A stretch of DNA of 64,000 nt from Guadua angustifolia (taxonomy: Eukaryota; Streptophyta; Magnoliopsida; Poales; Poaceae): the NCBI GenBank assembly GCA_036346375.1, contig CM070504.1, positions 5,259,890 to 5,323,889 of the forward strand, written 5' to 3'. Both the position numbers and the translations under genes were made by a program. Below are positions 23,562 through 34,033 of this stretch, piece by piece; the first letter of the stretch is position 1; each line of letters starts with the position of its first letter. The notes below the pieces were generated by a model, which worked only from the letters and a program-made list of their open reading frames with translations, was not told where the DNA came from and ran no database searches.

Positions 23562-23954
23562 ATTCCACCCACGCCTACCTCGAACCATAGGGACCCAGAG
23601 GCACCTTGATCTCGATCCGCCCTGGTACCAGTAGCGTGATACCGCCTCGACCTTCAGAGAACGCAGCGTGATGAGGTGGGCACAATTCTAACCAAGCAAA
23701 AAACCGATTCCAATTAACCAAAAAATTGGTTTTTGATTTCGGTGTTGATTCGCTTTCGTTGCTATTCGGTGTTGGGTTTGGTTCGGTTTTCGTAATCTAG
23801 AAACCGATTAACCGAACAACCCGAATAGTCCCGTGAGTGGCGCATCGTCGAAGAAAATACATGGTCGATGCCTCATGGTCCCGATTCATCCCTCTCTCAT
23901 TTGGTCTTGCTCGTCGAAGGCTTCCGCTTTCCCGATTCATCCCCACCCAATCCC

Positions 23955-24430
23955 ATGCCACCACACTATCTAGACCGCCTCGCCGCGCTCCACATCGCCG
24001 CCGCCAATGGTCGCCGAGGTAGGTGCCTCTCATTCATCAGTGTGGAATGCTTTTCTCCGTCTCTTCAAATCTTTCGCTTTCTTTACATTATTACAGTGCT
24101 CTCCATGTTCTTGGATCATGAAGTGCGCCCGATGCGCTGAATCGGAACAAGCAGAGTGAGTCCATAGACTAGTCCCTTCAAATTTCCTTATTGGCGATTT
24201 ACTCGGTTTTGCATTTGCGTATCTCTGCCGATTCCCTATGAGACTCAGTTGATGCTTGCGGCCATGCATGGCAAAATCGAGTCGTGCTCATGCTCCTCCA
24301 AGCCGCTAATGTGAGATCAAAGCCTCAAACTTTAACCCATCTCAATTCTACGATTTCCTTCACAGTATATATGTATGTAGGCCATGATGGGCTTCGATTC
24401 GATTCATCTGACGACCCCCTCCTCAATCTA
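23955..24430 (+). pseudogene. captured XBAT-type ankyrin-repeat gene fragment
   Basis: Exon-like 1 (to 24018, then GTAGGT) reads LDRLAALHIAAANGRRG, an ankyrin repeat as in XBAT/XBOS E3 ubiquitin ligases. Exon-like 2 (24243-24310) reads QLMLAAMHGKIES and then, after a frame slip, VLMLLQAANV, the next ankyrin helix pair. A short FDSSD stretch near 24395 may be the following exon. The intron is retained, so genomic DNA rather than cDNA was captured. The RING domain is absent and frameshifts preclude function. Confidence 0.6.
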
Positions 24431-24539
24431 CTCGCTCAGAAGGCTCTCGGCGGTCGGCCTCTCCAATTCATCCCACTTTAATCCCAATTCGATTTGGCGG
24501 CTCCTCCCGTTCGGAGAGGCTTCGAAGGCTCTCGACCGT

Positions 24540-24862
24540 AGAGCTTGAGAGGCTCTCGATCCGCTTGCTCAGAGGCTTTAGAAGCTCTCGGTCACGATCT
24601 ACTCGTTCAAAGGCTCGCGATGTCTCGGCCGAGCTAGTGCTAATTGCTTGTCATGTGCTAATTGCTTGTGCTAATTGCTTGTGATTTGTATTGGTTGTAT
24701 TGCTATCTTTGGAATAAGTCCGTGTTCGCGAGCTGTCTTTGTTTGGATGTATCGTATTGGATGTATCGTATTGGTTGTTCTTAGCTCTGTTTGGAAATTC
24801 GGCCATCGAATAACCAAAAACCGATTGAATTATTTAGGTTTATTCGGTTCGGTTTCGATTAT
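24540..24862 (+). repeat. internal direct repeat of the hAT-like element, copy 1
   Basis: Shares with 26107-26425 a run of TCAGAGGCTTTAGAAG, CGTTCAAAGGCTCGCGATGT, GTGCTAATTGCTTGT and TGGATGTATCGTATTGG motifs in the same order, ending in TTCGGTTCGGTTT. Copy 2 continues into the right terminal repeat of the element; copy 1 does not. Confidence 0.8.
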
Positions 24863-26106
24863 TATGCGATCATGTGGATAAGGTGATAGGACCATGTGTT
24901 TCTAAATTTATGATAATGATAGTACATGTTCTTTGTTTTAATCATTTGTAAGTTATTTGTATGCCATCAAGCCTTAACAGTATGCCATCAAGCCTTAACA
25001 ATATACTATTAAGTTGCTTTGTGCCTTTGTTATTCTACCTATCATGATCATCACATTATACAATTAAGCTCACTAATAAGAGGCTGGTCATGTAGGTTAA
25101 TATGCATATGCTTTTGGTCATCACTCTAATAATTGTTTTGTTCTTTGTACATCTGAGTACTGTTTGGTCATCACGCAATAAATTGAAGTTCTAAAGCCTT
25201 TGTGTTTACGTATTTTGAAGGTACTCCATGTTCACCGGAGTGATTGACTCGAGGAGGTCGCGAGCTCAGAGGGTCTTCTTGCAGAGCTCGGGGTTAGTGC
25301 CGCCCTCGGGCGGAGGTAGAGGTTGCTAGGTGCTGAGGAGCTAAGGTGCAGGATGAACATCAAAGGTCGCAGGAGGCATACTATGCTCGATTACATAGCA
25401 CATGAGAAAGCGGCTATTCAAGTAAGTCTGAGTCCTCAACAGTTAGCATTCGAGTATGCAACAATATATGAAATCGACACATTGCATTTCAGGCAATGTT
25501 CGCAGACAGGCAGACCATTGTCTTTCCACCATGGCGGCCGCCACCACCGCCCACAATGGGGATGTATCCTCCGCACCTTCTCCTGCAGCTCAAAGTTAGC
25601 TAAACTTGGTCTTTTCTAGCGATATATGGATGCTCAACACATCTGCAGTATGTTTATGACATGTTTTGTGTTAAAACTTGGCAAAAGAACAAAATTGTCC
25701 TGGTTAGATTCACCATGTTAATTACCACAGAAATTGGCATTGCATTTCCTATGAAATAGTTGAACACTACCAAAATTACGGAGGCTTCCGAGTGTGCTGC
25801 CTAGTTAAATCACTGCCTACTGTATAATTTGTATGGTTTTATATGTGTATATGTGCACCTGCAAAAGCAATTTCAGGATTGGTGTGACCGTGTGAGGAAG
25901 CTTTTCACTTATGACAACTTACTATTCTTGCTTGTGTTTCTGAACAAAAACCCAGAGATTAAACATACTTAATAGTAAACGCAACAACTACAGGCCGTCC
26001 TTCATGCAACAGCTGCACAAATTGACGCTCTGACGTGAATGGTATAATTTTTGATGGCCCTAGATCCTTGGGACATCCAGTGTAGTACCTGCAATTTCAT
26101 CAAGGT

Positions 26107-26425
26107 TGAAGGCTCTCAGATCTGCTCGTTCAGAGGCTTTAGAAGGCTCTCGGTCAGATCTACTCGTTCAAAGGCTCGCGATGTCTCTCAGCCAGGCTAG
26201 TGCTAATTGCTTGTCATGTGCTAATTGCTTGTGCTAATTGCTTGTGATTTGTATTGGTTGTATTGCTATACTGGAATAAGTCTGTGTTGCAGAGCCTGTG
26301 CTGTTTGGATGTATCGTATTGGATGTATCGTATTGGTTGTTGCCGAGCCTGTTTGGAAATTCGGTTTACCGAATAACCGAAAAAACCGAACTGAATTATT
26401 TCGGTTTATTCGGTTCGGTTTTTTC
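26107..26425 (+). repeat. internal direct repeat of the hAT-like element, copy 2
   Basis: Partner of 24540-24862. It leads into the AACCGAA-rich right end of the element. Confidence 0.8.
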
Positions 26426-26578
26426 GGTTATTTGGTTCGGTTTTGGATATTCAAAAACCGAATTTTTTAAAAACCGAAAAAACCGAACCAAAAAAACCGA
26501 ATGCCCACCCCTACGCAGCAGAGCAGAGATCGGGCGAGGCGGGGTGGCGCGCGCGCGAACCACGGACATTGCAATTAA

Positions 26579-26809
26579 GGCTCTGTTTGGGAGAGCTCCA
26601 GATTCCTGCTCCAGCTCAGAGCTGAAACTTATAGGCTAAAATAAAGTGAATTAAGTTTATATTTTTAATCTAAAATGTAAACAAGATGATTTGTCTAAAC
26701 ACTCTTAATGTATCCACAGCTCCAGCTCCACAAATTTCTGGAGCTAGAAATATCCTGCTCCACCAACTCCACAGATTTTGGTAGAGCTGGAGTTGTCTCA
26801 AACACCCCC
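26579..26809. mobile_element. Tourist-like MITE
   Basis: Left end GGCTCTGTTTGGGAGAGCTC, right end inverse GGGGGTGTTTGAGACAACTC. Flanked by TAA (26576-26578 and 26810-26812). The core (AAGTGAATTAAGTTTATATT, AAATGTAAACAAGATGAT) is shared with the MITE at about 56447-56675 in opposite orientation. Confidence 0.85.
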
Positions 26810-27198
26810 TAAATGTCACTGCTGCTGTGCTGCCTGCCCTACTGCTGCAGTGTCCTAGCGAGCTCCTGCTGCCCAACTGGTTTGTGCCTGCCTGTTCCAT
26901 AAGTAGCAGCTCAGTCGCGTTGCGCCATCGCAGCCCTGGTCGTTTGCGCAGAGAGGAAAAAAAAGGTGCTCGCGGCCTCCCCCGCAGATCTACTACATCT
27001 GTAAGCGTCTCCTCCTCTTCATCTCGTCCGGTCCTCCCAAACCTGCCGTCCGTCCTTTCGCTAGCTCGTGCTGTGTCGTCCCGGCCAGCCAGCAGTTAGG
27101 AGTTTCTTTCTCGACCTTTTCTTGTCTTCTACCTAATAAGCGTGCTTCGTCTCTTCTTCTTCTTCTTCTTCTTCCTGCAGTGGTGATGAGTGGAGGGG
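26810..27198 (+). promoter_or_regulatory. promoter and 5' leader of the MADS pseudogene
   Basis: Sequence leading into the MADS exon 1. A leader intron can be read: donor ATCT-GTAAGC near 27000 and acceptor CTTCCTGCAG ending at 27180. A CTT microsatellite (about 27154-27176) precedes the acceptor. A leader intron is common in MIKC-type genes. The TATA position is uncertain (CATAAGTAG near 26900 is one candidate). Confidence 0.4.
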
Positions 27199-27522
27199 AT
27201 GGTGGGCAAGAGGGAGAGGATAGCGATACGGAGGATCGACAACCTGGCGGCTGAGGGGGCTGTTCTAGAAGGCGGAGGAGCTCTCCATCCTCTGCGACGC
27301 CGAGGTCGGCCTCGTCGTCTTCCCCGCCACCGACAAGCTCTTCCAGTTCGCCAGCTCCAGGTATCTCTTCTATACACGTGCTACCGGTCGCTTTCTTCGA
27401 TCGCTCCCCGTGTCTAGGACTTAATCTTGCCTCGATCGCTTCTTGGATGGTATATATTTTATTGTTGGGGTTCTTGCAGGTTTAGCGTTAGGTTGGTTCG
27501 GGTGGTGCTCGATACTCGATAG

Positions 27523-27610
27523 ATCATCCATCGTTAGGGGTTCTTGGGGTATATGAATGCGCTAATCATCCATTGTTAGGGGTTCTTGGGGTATATGAAT
27601 GCGCTAATTG
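27523..27610 (+). repeat. short tandem duplication in MADS intron 1
   Basis: TAGGGGTTCTTGGGGTATAT followed by GAATGCGCTAAT appears twice in a row with a 44-46 bp period. Confidence 0.85.
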
Positions 27611-28442
27611 ATCCGATACAACAACTTCTTGAATCCGGCGTGCTAATTAATTCCATACGTATGTAACTCCTGATTTGTGCTTCTTGAGATCGAGGATTCT
27701 AGTTTTCCAACTTATCCGGGACATTCTCTTTCTTAGGTACTGCAATGATGTGTGTTGTTGATATTTGATGGGCCGATTGTGGAATGTATTAATTCTTTCT
27801 GGCTATTACTCTTCCAATGTTTCCGAATAGTTAGAACAGAGGTGTTATAGCCTAGTCTTGATTTGGTTTGAATGAAAAATTTTACGGTGCATTATACTAG
27901 TAGTATACAGTGGATAGTACAAATCAAATTTAGCCGTTAATTTGTTAAGGCTAATTCTACTACTCTACTACCATTGGATGAAAAGAATGAATGGTTTATA
28001 TTGAATTTAGAGCACCGTAAACGAGCTCGGTTTGAACATATGTACAGTTCTTTTGTCTGAGCTTTCTATGTCTGCGTTTATAAATGCTTTGAGTGCTTGA
28101 CCTTTTTTTTTAAGTATGAAAGTATTACATGTGTGCAGACAAATCGACAAATGCATGCTTGCTTCTTCTGTACAGTTTTTCATTTGGAGTATGAGCTGGA
28201 TAACAGTCCAAGAAGACATATCATTTATCATCACATAAAAAAAGAAACTCTTCTGACAGCTTTAATTTTTTGTCCTGTGGTAGGCGGAGGACAGCACTTG
28301 TGCAAGACTAAGACAGGAGATTGGAGAAGCGAGCCTTAGGCTCAGATACAGGGCTCCACCTTTAGCTACTCTTTTTTCAGACAAATACCCCACGCGAGAT
28401 ATATTACACTATTTCCCGGGTTACATAAGCCTATCGATTAGT

Positions 28443-28512
28443 TCAACCACATGTGGTCATTTGCTCTGTCTCATCCCTGCAGGCAGATGAGAGGAGAGGG
28501 GCTGCACAGACT
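28443..28512 (+). repeat. 70-bp direct repeat flanking the chromovirus, left copy
   Basis: Starts TCAACCACATGTGGTCA, contains the intron-exon junction CATCCCTGCAG-GCAGATGAG and ends GCTGCACAGACT at the LTR. The right copy is 33964-34033 with two mismatches. The first three bases (TCA) are also the LTR end, so 67 bp is the unambiguous part. Confidence 0.9.
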
Positions 28513-28801
28513 TGTCATATTGCCGGATGGGCTACAGGGACGACAGGGAACGGGATGAGCAGAGGAGTCTTCAGAAGTGCGTAGTGTTGCGTAGTGTGGT
28601 GTGCGTGAGGTGTTTTGGTTGCTGAGTTGTAATCTGTAAGGGCGGGGTCCATCTGTAAGAGGATGGTCGGGTGGTATAAAAGCCCTGTGCTGGTGAACGA
28701 TAGACTTGAGAAAGAAGAAAGCAAACTATTCCCCATCCTGATCTTTCTCCTGTTCTTCCCCCTTTCTGCTTCTTCTCTCTGTCTCTCTTCTTGGAAGATC
28801 A
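28513..28801 (+). repeat. 5' LTR of the chromovirus
   Basis: Begins TGTCATATTGCCGG and ends TTGGAAGATCA. A TATA box (GGTATAAAAGCCC) lies near 28674-28686. The end could also be placed at 28806 (ACAACA), but only the shorter form is matched in the 3' LTR. The long minus-strand frame across it is not a gene. Confidence 0.9.
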
Positions 28802-28808
28802 CAACATA

Positions 28809-28820
28809 TGGTATCAGAGC
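28809..28820 (+). promoter_or_regulatory. primer binding site (initiator tRNA-Met)
   Basis: TGGTATCAGAGC, complementary to the 3' end of plant initiator tRNA-Met, lies 2-7 bp after the 5' LTR depending on where the LTR ends. Confidence 0.9.
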
Positions 28821-29038
28821 TCCGTTCCGATCATCCTGGCTAAGTTGTAAATCTCCAGACGAGGGTTGGGGGTATTCGGGATTGAACGATCCTGAAAATC
28901 TTCGCATAAACCTTGGGTTACCGCGTCTGGTTGACTGGTTGGTTTGATCTGTGGGGGGGCGAGTGACAATCTGGGCGGAGGAACGATTGAATCCGCGCGC
29001 TGGCGCCCCGTAAGAAGCAGATACAGTGGGAGGCGAAA

Positions 29039-30574
29039 ATGGAAGCCACGATGACTTCCGTGGAGACACAATTTGAAGGAATTAATGCGCTGTTGAAGCA
29101 AATCCTGGATGACGTGCATGGAGTCAAAGCGGAAGTCGGAGAGGTTCGATCAGTGGTGGAAGCAGTCAAGGGACGAGTGGAGGTATTGGAAGCACAGCCT
29201 CCGGTGGGGTTACTAGCGATGAACCAAGGTAATACTGCTGCTACCTCCTCCATTCATCCAACCGCATCGGTAGTTGTTTCTCCGTTGGGAGAATTGGCGG
29301 CGACTACTGTGGTAGGAGGGTCAGAGCCATCGAAAGTGCAGACTAAGAGCATTCTGGGCAGTCCACCAATCAAAGGAAAAGTTGAATGGGCACCGAGTGT
29401 GCAGACTGGTGAAGTAAGGAATGGGTATGGTCTACCTGGGAGTAATATGGGACAACTTCGACAACCAGTGCCAAAGCTGGAATTTCCGAAGTTCGACGGT
29501 GACAATCCGAGACTGTGGAAAGACAACTGTGAGACCTATTTTGAGGTCTTAGGAGTCCATCCCAGTTTGTATACCCGCTTGGCTGCCTTGCATTTCACGG
29601 GCATCGCTGCACTCTGGTTACAAAGTACTGAAGCAAAAGGAAAGTTTGAGGATTGGGAAGTGTTGTGTGAAGCGGTTGATCGACGGTTTGGCAAGAATCT
29701 GTACAGGCGTCAGATGAACCAGTTGATCAGTCTGCAACAAACTGGTACGGTGGCCGAGTATGCCGAGAAGTTTGAAAGGTTACAGCATCACATATTACTA
29801 TATAATCCGGCTCAGGATGACACTTTTTTTGTCACACATTTTCTGGGCGGATTAAAGGAGGATATAAGAGCAGCTATAATTCTTCATAATCCGGTGGATG
29901 TGGATACTGCAGTGGCTTTGGCACTCATACAGGAAGAGGAACTTGATAATTCCAGAAGGAAGCCGTATTTCAAGGGGGACAGTAAATATTTTGAGAAGTT
30001 TAAACCCATGCCTAAGGTGGAGGATACCAAACGTGTGGAAGAACAGCGAAAACCTGTTACTGGCCGTTGGAATGACAAGTTAGAGGCACTGAAGGCTCAT
30101 CGGAAAACACATGGATTGTGTTTCACCTGTGGTGAGAAGTGGGCTAAAGGTCACAAGTGTCCTAATCAGGTGCCACTCCATGTTCTGGAAGAACTTCTGG
30201 AGGTCTTTCAGGTACAGTCTACTCTGGAGACGGGTGGTGATGAAACTGACAATACTGAGGAGGAAGAATTGTTGTCTGTCACTGCTAAACCCGGTTTGGG
30301 AAAGGGCAAGAGGAAAACTTTGCGACTACAGGGTTTCATTGGCAAACAAGAAGTGTTGATTTTGGTGGATTCTGGAAGCACCTACTCTTTTGTTAATGAC
30401 AAATTGCTGTCGGCCTTACACTGTGAAGTCACAAGCACTGAACCGATGCAATTGAAATTGCTGATGGGCGCACCTTGCAGTGTGACAAAATCATACCCTC
30501 ATTGGCTTGGTGGATTCAAGGCCATTCATTCCAGCAGGATGTCAGAGTATTATCATTGGGCTGTTATGACATGA
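29039..30574 (+). CDS. Gag-protease of the chromovirus
   Basis: 511 codons from ATG (GAAAATGGAAGC). Order: coiled-coil-like N-terminus (about 1-60); Ser/Thr-rich linker; capsid (retrotrans_gag) at about 150-290 with PKLEFPKFDGDNPRLWKDN and FLGGLKEDIRAAI; zinc knuckle CFTCGEKWAKGHKC near 361-374; aspartic protease with VDSGSTYSFVND near 445. The frame then leaves the pol frame within about 30 codons and ends. The expected pol sequence continues in another frame from about 30475, so one base appears lost. Alternatively a programmed shift could be used, but single-ORF polyproteins are the rule in this group. Confidence 0.88.
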   Translation: MEATMTSVETQFEGINALLKQILDDVHGVKAEVGEVRSVVEAVKGRVEVLEAQPPVGLLAMNQGNTAATSSIHPTASVVVSPLGELAATTVVGGSEPSKVQTKSILGSPPIKGKVEWAPSVQTGEVRNGYGLPGSNMGQLRQPVPKLEFPKFDGDNPRLWKDNCETYFEVLGVHPSLYTRLAALHFTGIAALWLQSTEAKGKFEDWEVLCEAVDRRFGKNLYRRQMNQLISLQQTGTVAEYAEKFERLQHHILLYNPAQDDTFFVTHFLGGLKEDIRAAIILHNPVDVDTAVALALIQEEELDNSRRKPYFKGDSKYFEKFKPMPKVEDTKRVEEQRKPVTGRWNDKLEALKAHRKTHGLCFTCGEKWAKGHKCPNQVPLHVLEELLEVFQVQSTLETGGDETDNTEEEELLSVTAKPGLGKGKRKTLRLQGFIGKQEVLILVDSGSTYSFVNDKLLSALHCEVTSTEPMQLKLLMGAPCSVTKSYPHWLGGFKAIHSSRMSEYYHWAVMT

Positions 30575-33500
30575 TTTTAGGGGCTGATTGGCTCGAAGCA
30601 CACAGTCCAATGTGGGTCCATTGGGGAAACAAATGCATGAAATTCACACATAATGGTCGCATGATTCAGTTGCAAGGTGTTCGGGACATTCCAGAACACC
30701 GTCGTAGCATTCAGGCCAAGGAATTGCGCGGATTGTTGAAAAGAGGAGCTGTGACTCATATGGTGCAGTTGTATCAGTGTTCTCCTGATGATCGGCAATC
30801 AGACATAGCACATCTTACTACTCCAATTCCTGCTGCAGTTTCAACGGTGGTGCAACAGTTTGAGCATCTGTTCAAAGAACCACAACATTTACCTCCTCGC
30901 CGAGTTTATGACCACCAGATTCCTTTAATTCCCGGGGCTACACCAGTCAATATCCGGGCATACCGTTACTCGCCACAACAGAAGGATGAAATAGAACGCC
31001 AAGTCACAGACATGCTGTCTAAAGGACTGATCCAACAAAGTGTGAGTCTGTTTGCTTCCCCGGTCCTTTTAGTCAAAAAGAAGGACGGATCGTGGCGTTT
31101 TTGTGTGGATTTCAGAAGATTGAATGCTATTACTGTGAAGAACAAACACCCCTTGCCTGTGATAGATGAATTACTTGATGAACTCTCAGGAGCATGTTGG
31201 TTCACTAAGTTGGATTTGCGTTCTGGATATCATCAAATCCATGTGGCTGAAAATGAAGAATATAAAACAGCATTTCGAACTCACCATGGGCTTTATGAAT
31301 TCCGTGTGATGCCGTTTGGTCTCACGAATGCACCGGCAACCTTTCAAAGTGTGATGAATCAGATATTTGCCCGGTTGCTGCGCCGTTGTGTGCTCGTTTT
31401 TGTGGATGACATTCTGGTTTATAGCTGTACACTCGAAGAACACATCACCCATCTTCGTGCAGTGTTTCTTCTTTTACAGCAACATCAATTATTTGTCAAG
31501 CAGGAGAAATGCTCTTTTGGTCAACAACGTTTGGAGTATTTGGGCCATATCATTACACCTAATGGCGTTGCCACTGATCACACAAAGACCCAAGCTGTCT
31601 TAGATTGGCCCATACCGAAAACTGTTAAAGAGTTACGGGGATTCCTTGGTTTAACCGGCTACTACAGGAAGTTCATCAAACACTATGGCATTATTTGCAA
31701 GCCCCTGACAAACCTCCTGAAGAAAGGTGTGCTATTTTGTTGGACACCAGTGGAAGAAATGGCATTCCGTTAGCTCCAGCAAGCGTTGGTGCATGCCCCC
31801 ACATTAGCATTACCTGATTTTTCGAAACCCTTTGTGCTGGAGACAGACTCGTGCAACACTGGCATAGGTGCGGTGTTGATGCAGGAGGGTCACCCCATTG
31901 CCTTTTTGAGTAAATCATTAAGTCCAACTAATCAAGCTCTATCAACTTATGAAAAGGAATGTTTGGCTATTTTATTGGCTGTCTCTAAATGGCGTTCATA
32001 TTTACAGCACCGAGAATTTGTCATTAAAACTGATCAAAAAGCGTTGATGCATCTTACTGATCAGCGATTGCTAATAGGCATTCAACAGAAGGCCTTTATC
32101 AAATTGTTGGGGTTACATTTTCGCATTCAGTACAAAAAGGGTATTTCCAACACAGCTGCAGATGCTCTGTCTCGCCGACCACACAGTGCTGACCTTCATG
32201 CCATTTCGGCACCTGTACCTGCATGGCTTGAAAATCTGATAGCAGGCTATCAAGATGATGAAGACACAAAGGCACTCTTGACTGGCCTTAGTATAACCGG
32301 CTCTGATGGAAAAGGTTTTACACTTCAAGATGGTGTGATTAGATTCAAAGGCAAAATTTGGATCGGTAACAATTCTTTGGCGCAACAGCACATTCTGCAG
32401 TCTCTGCATCACAGCGGCATAGGGGGTCATTCGGGCATACAAGCTACATATCATCGCATCAAGTCGTTGTTTGCTTGGCCTAAACTGAAAAACTCGGTGG
32501 AACAGTTTGTCAAGACTTGCCCGATTTGTCAGCAGGCTAAAACCGAACATGTGAAGCTCCCTGGTCTCCTTCAACCCTTGCCTGTACCCACACAAGCCTG
32601 GATGGTGATTGGCATGGACTTCATTGAAGGTCTTCCTTTATCCCATAAGTATACCACCATCTTAGTGGTCATTGATAAATTCTCAAAGTATGCACATTTT
32701 TTGCCACTGGCTCACCCCTATACAGCAGTACACATTGCTCAGCTCTTTTTCTCTCATGTGTATAAACTGCATGGCTTACCCCAAGTAATCATATCTGACC
32801 GAGACAAAGTCTTCACAAGCACATTTTGGCAAGAATTGTTTCGTTTGTCGGATACTAAACTCAACATGAGTTCCGCATATCATCCCCAAACCGACGGGCA
32901 AACGGAGCGCCTTAATCAATGTTTGGAAACATATTTGAGATGTTTTGTTCATGCCTGTCCGAAGAAATGGGCGGATTGGCTTTCTCTCGCTGAATTTTGG
33001 TATAATACTGCCTATCACACTGCCATCAGCAAAACTCCTTTTGAAGTGCTCTATGGTCATTCCCCTCGCCACTTCGGTATTTCCAATTTGAATGTCACAG
33101 CCACCACAGATGTGCAAGAATGGGTGCAGTCCAGGGAGCAGATCAATCAGCTCTTGAAATACCATTTGGATCGTGCTTCAGTGCGTATGAAGGCTCAAGC
33201 TGACAAGGGCAGATCTGAACGAGTCTTTCAAGTCGGCGATCAAGTCTACCTTAAGTTGCAACCATATGCTCAAATGACTGTCGCCACTCGCAGCAATCAC
33301 AAATTATGTTTTCGCTTTTATGGTCCTTACACTATTCTGGAGAAAATTGGGGCAGTGGCGTACAGATTGGCGCTACCACCAGACAGCAAGATTCACCCTG
33401 TGGTGCATGTTTCTCAGCTTAAACGTTACTTGCCGCCCGCTACTGCTGTCACTGAGGATGCAGAGCTTTTGTTACTTCAGACCAACACTACTCCTGTTCC

Positions 33501-33666
33501 GCGTGACATACTGGCAACCAGACTGATTAAGCAGGGTGATCATGTCATTCCGTCCATTTGGGTCCAGTGGTCGGGGTTACCTGTTTCCCTGTCCACCTGG
33601 GAGAATGCTGCTGCTCTCCGTGTGCAGTTTCCCTCGGCACCGGCTTGGGGTCAAGCCGTGCTTTGA
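30475..33666 (+). pseudogene. Pol of the chromovirus (RT, RNase H, integrase, chromodomain), interrupted
   Basis: One frame throughout, broken by a single TAG at 31771-31773 (between M-A-F-R and L-Q-Q-A-L, where a Gln codon is usual). RT: VLLVKKKDGSWRFCVDFRRL, FRVMPFGLTNAPATFQ and the catalytic FVDDILVYS. RNase H: LETDSCNTGIGAVL, YEKECLAILLAV. Integrase: HH-CC finger (H-X-GGHSGI ... CPICQQAK), then MDFIEGLPL, VIISDRDKVFTS and YHPQTDGQTERLNQCLE. The chromodomain at the end reads PSIWVQWSGLPVSLSTWENA. The two LTRs are almost identical, so the lesions are recent. Confidence 0.9.
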
Positions 33667-33677
33667 GAGGGGGGTAA
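33667..33677 (+). promoter_or_regulatory. polypurine tract
   Basis: GAGGGGGGTAA immediately before the 3' LTR and directly after the pol stop codon: the plus-strand primer site for reverse transcription. Confidence 0.85.
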
Positions 33678-33966
33678 TGTCATATTGCCGGATGGGCTAC
33701 AGGGACGACAGGGAACGGGATGAGCAGAGGAGTCTTCAGAAGTGCGTAGTGTTGCATAGTGTGGTGTGCGTGAGGTGTTTTGGTTGCTGAGTTGTAATCT
33801 GTAAGGGCGGGGTCCATCTGTAAGAGGATGGTCGGGTGGTATAAAAGCCCTGTGCTGGTGAACGATAGACTTGAGAAAGAAGAAAGCAAACTATTCCCCA
33901 TCCTGTTCTTTCTCCTGTTCTTCCCCCTTTCTGCTTCTTCTCTCTGTCTCTCTTCTTGGAAGATCA
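33678..33966 (+). repeat. 3' LTR of the chromovirus
   Basis: 289 bp, identical to the 5' LTR except for two substitutions. It ends GGAAGATCA, after which the duplicated MADS sequence begins with ACTACATGTGG. Confidence 0.9.
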
Positions 33967-34033
33967 ACTACATGTGGTCATTTGCTCTGTCTCATCCCTG
34001 CAGGCAGATGAGAGGAGAGGAGCTGCACAGACT
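33964..34033 (+). repeat. 70-bp direct repeat flanking the chromovirus, right copy
   Basis: Matches 28443-28512 with two mismatches (C/T near the start; GGGG versus GGAG in the exon). This copy keeps the reading of MADS exon 4. Confidence 0.9.

Larger units (their letters stand above)
23672..26513. mobile_element. hAT-like element carrying captured host gene exons
   Basis: Left end TGAGGTGGGCACAATTCTAA and right end ACCGAATGCCCACCCCTA form an imperfect inverted repeat of the TAGGG(A/G)TGGGCA family. Many AACCGAA/TTCGGTT subterminal motifs lie at both ends. Flanks (CGCAGCG... and CGCAGCAG) are a degraded 8-bp duplication. Inside are ankyrin exons of an XBAT-type gene (about 23955-24430) and other exon-like segments (about 25323-25620 and 25878-25930). 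A roughly 320-bp internal direct repeat (24540-24862 and 26107-26425) shows that the element grew by duplication or nested insertion. No transposase seen. Confidence 0.7.
28513..33966 (+). mobile_element. Ty3/Gypsy chromovirus, Reina-like, nearly complete
   Basis: 5,454 bp with two 289-bp LTRs (28513-28801 and 33678-33966) that differ at two positions, a tRNA-iMet primer site (28809-28820), gag-protease (29039-30574), RT-RNase H-integrase-chromodomain (30475-33666) and a polypurine tract (33667-33677). Short LTRs, a 5.4-kb length and a C-terminal chromodomain point to the Reina group of chromoviruses. Two lesions interrupt the polyprotein: a one-base frame change near 30475 and a TAG at 31771-31773. 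It lies in sense orientation in exon 4 of the MADS pseudogene. Confidence 0.93.

Noticed and set aside
27190..27417. 75-codon open frame starting with a MADS-like N-terminus
   Set aside because: Only the first about 18 codons follow the MADS domain; the rest is the shifted frame after a 26-nt deletion, so it is not a separate gene.
28515..29069. 184-codon minus-strand open frame, repeated in part at 33680-33967
   Set aside because: It is antisense to the chromovirus LTR and leader; the repetition is simply the two LTRs.
28918..29253. 111-codon minus-strand frame
   Set aside because: Antisense to the chromovirus leader and gag start; no independent support.
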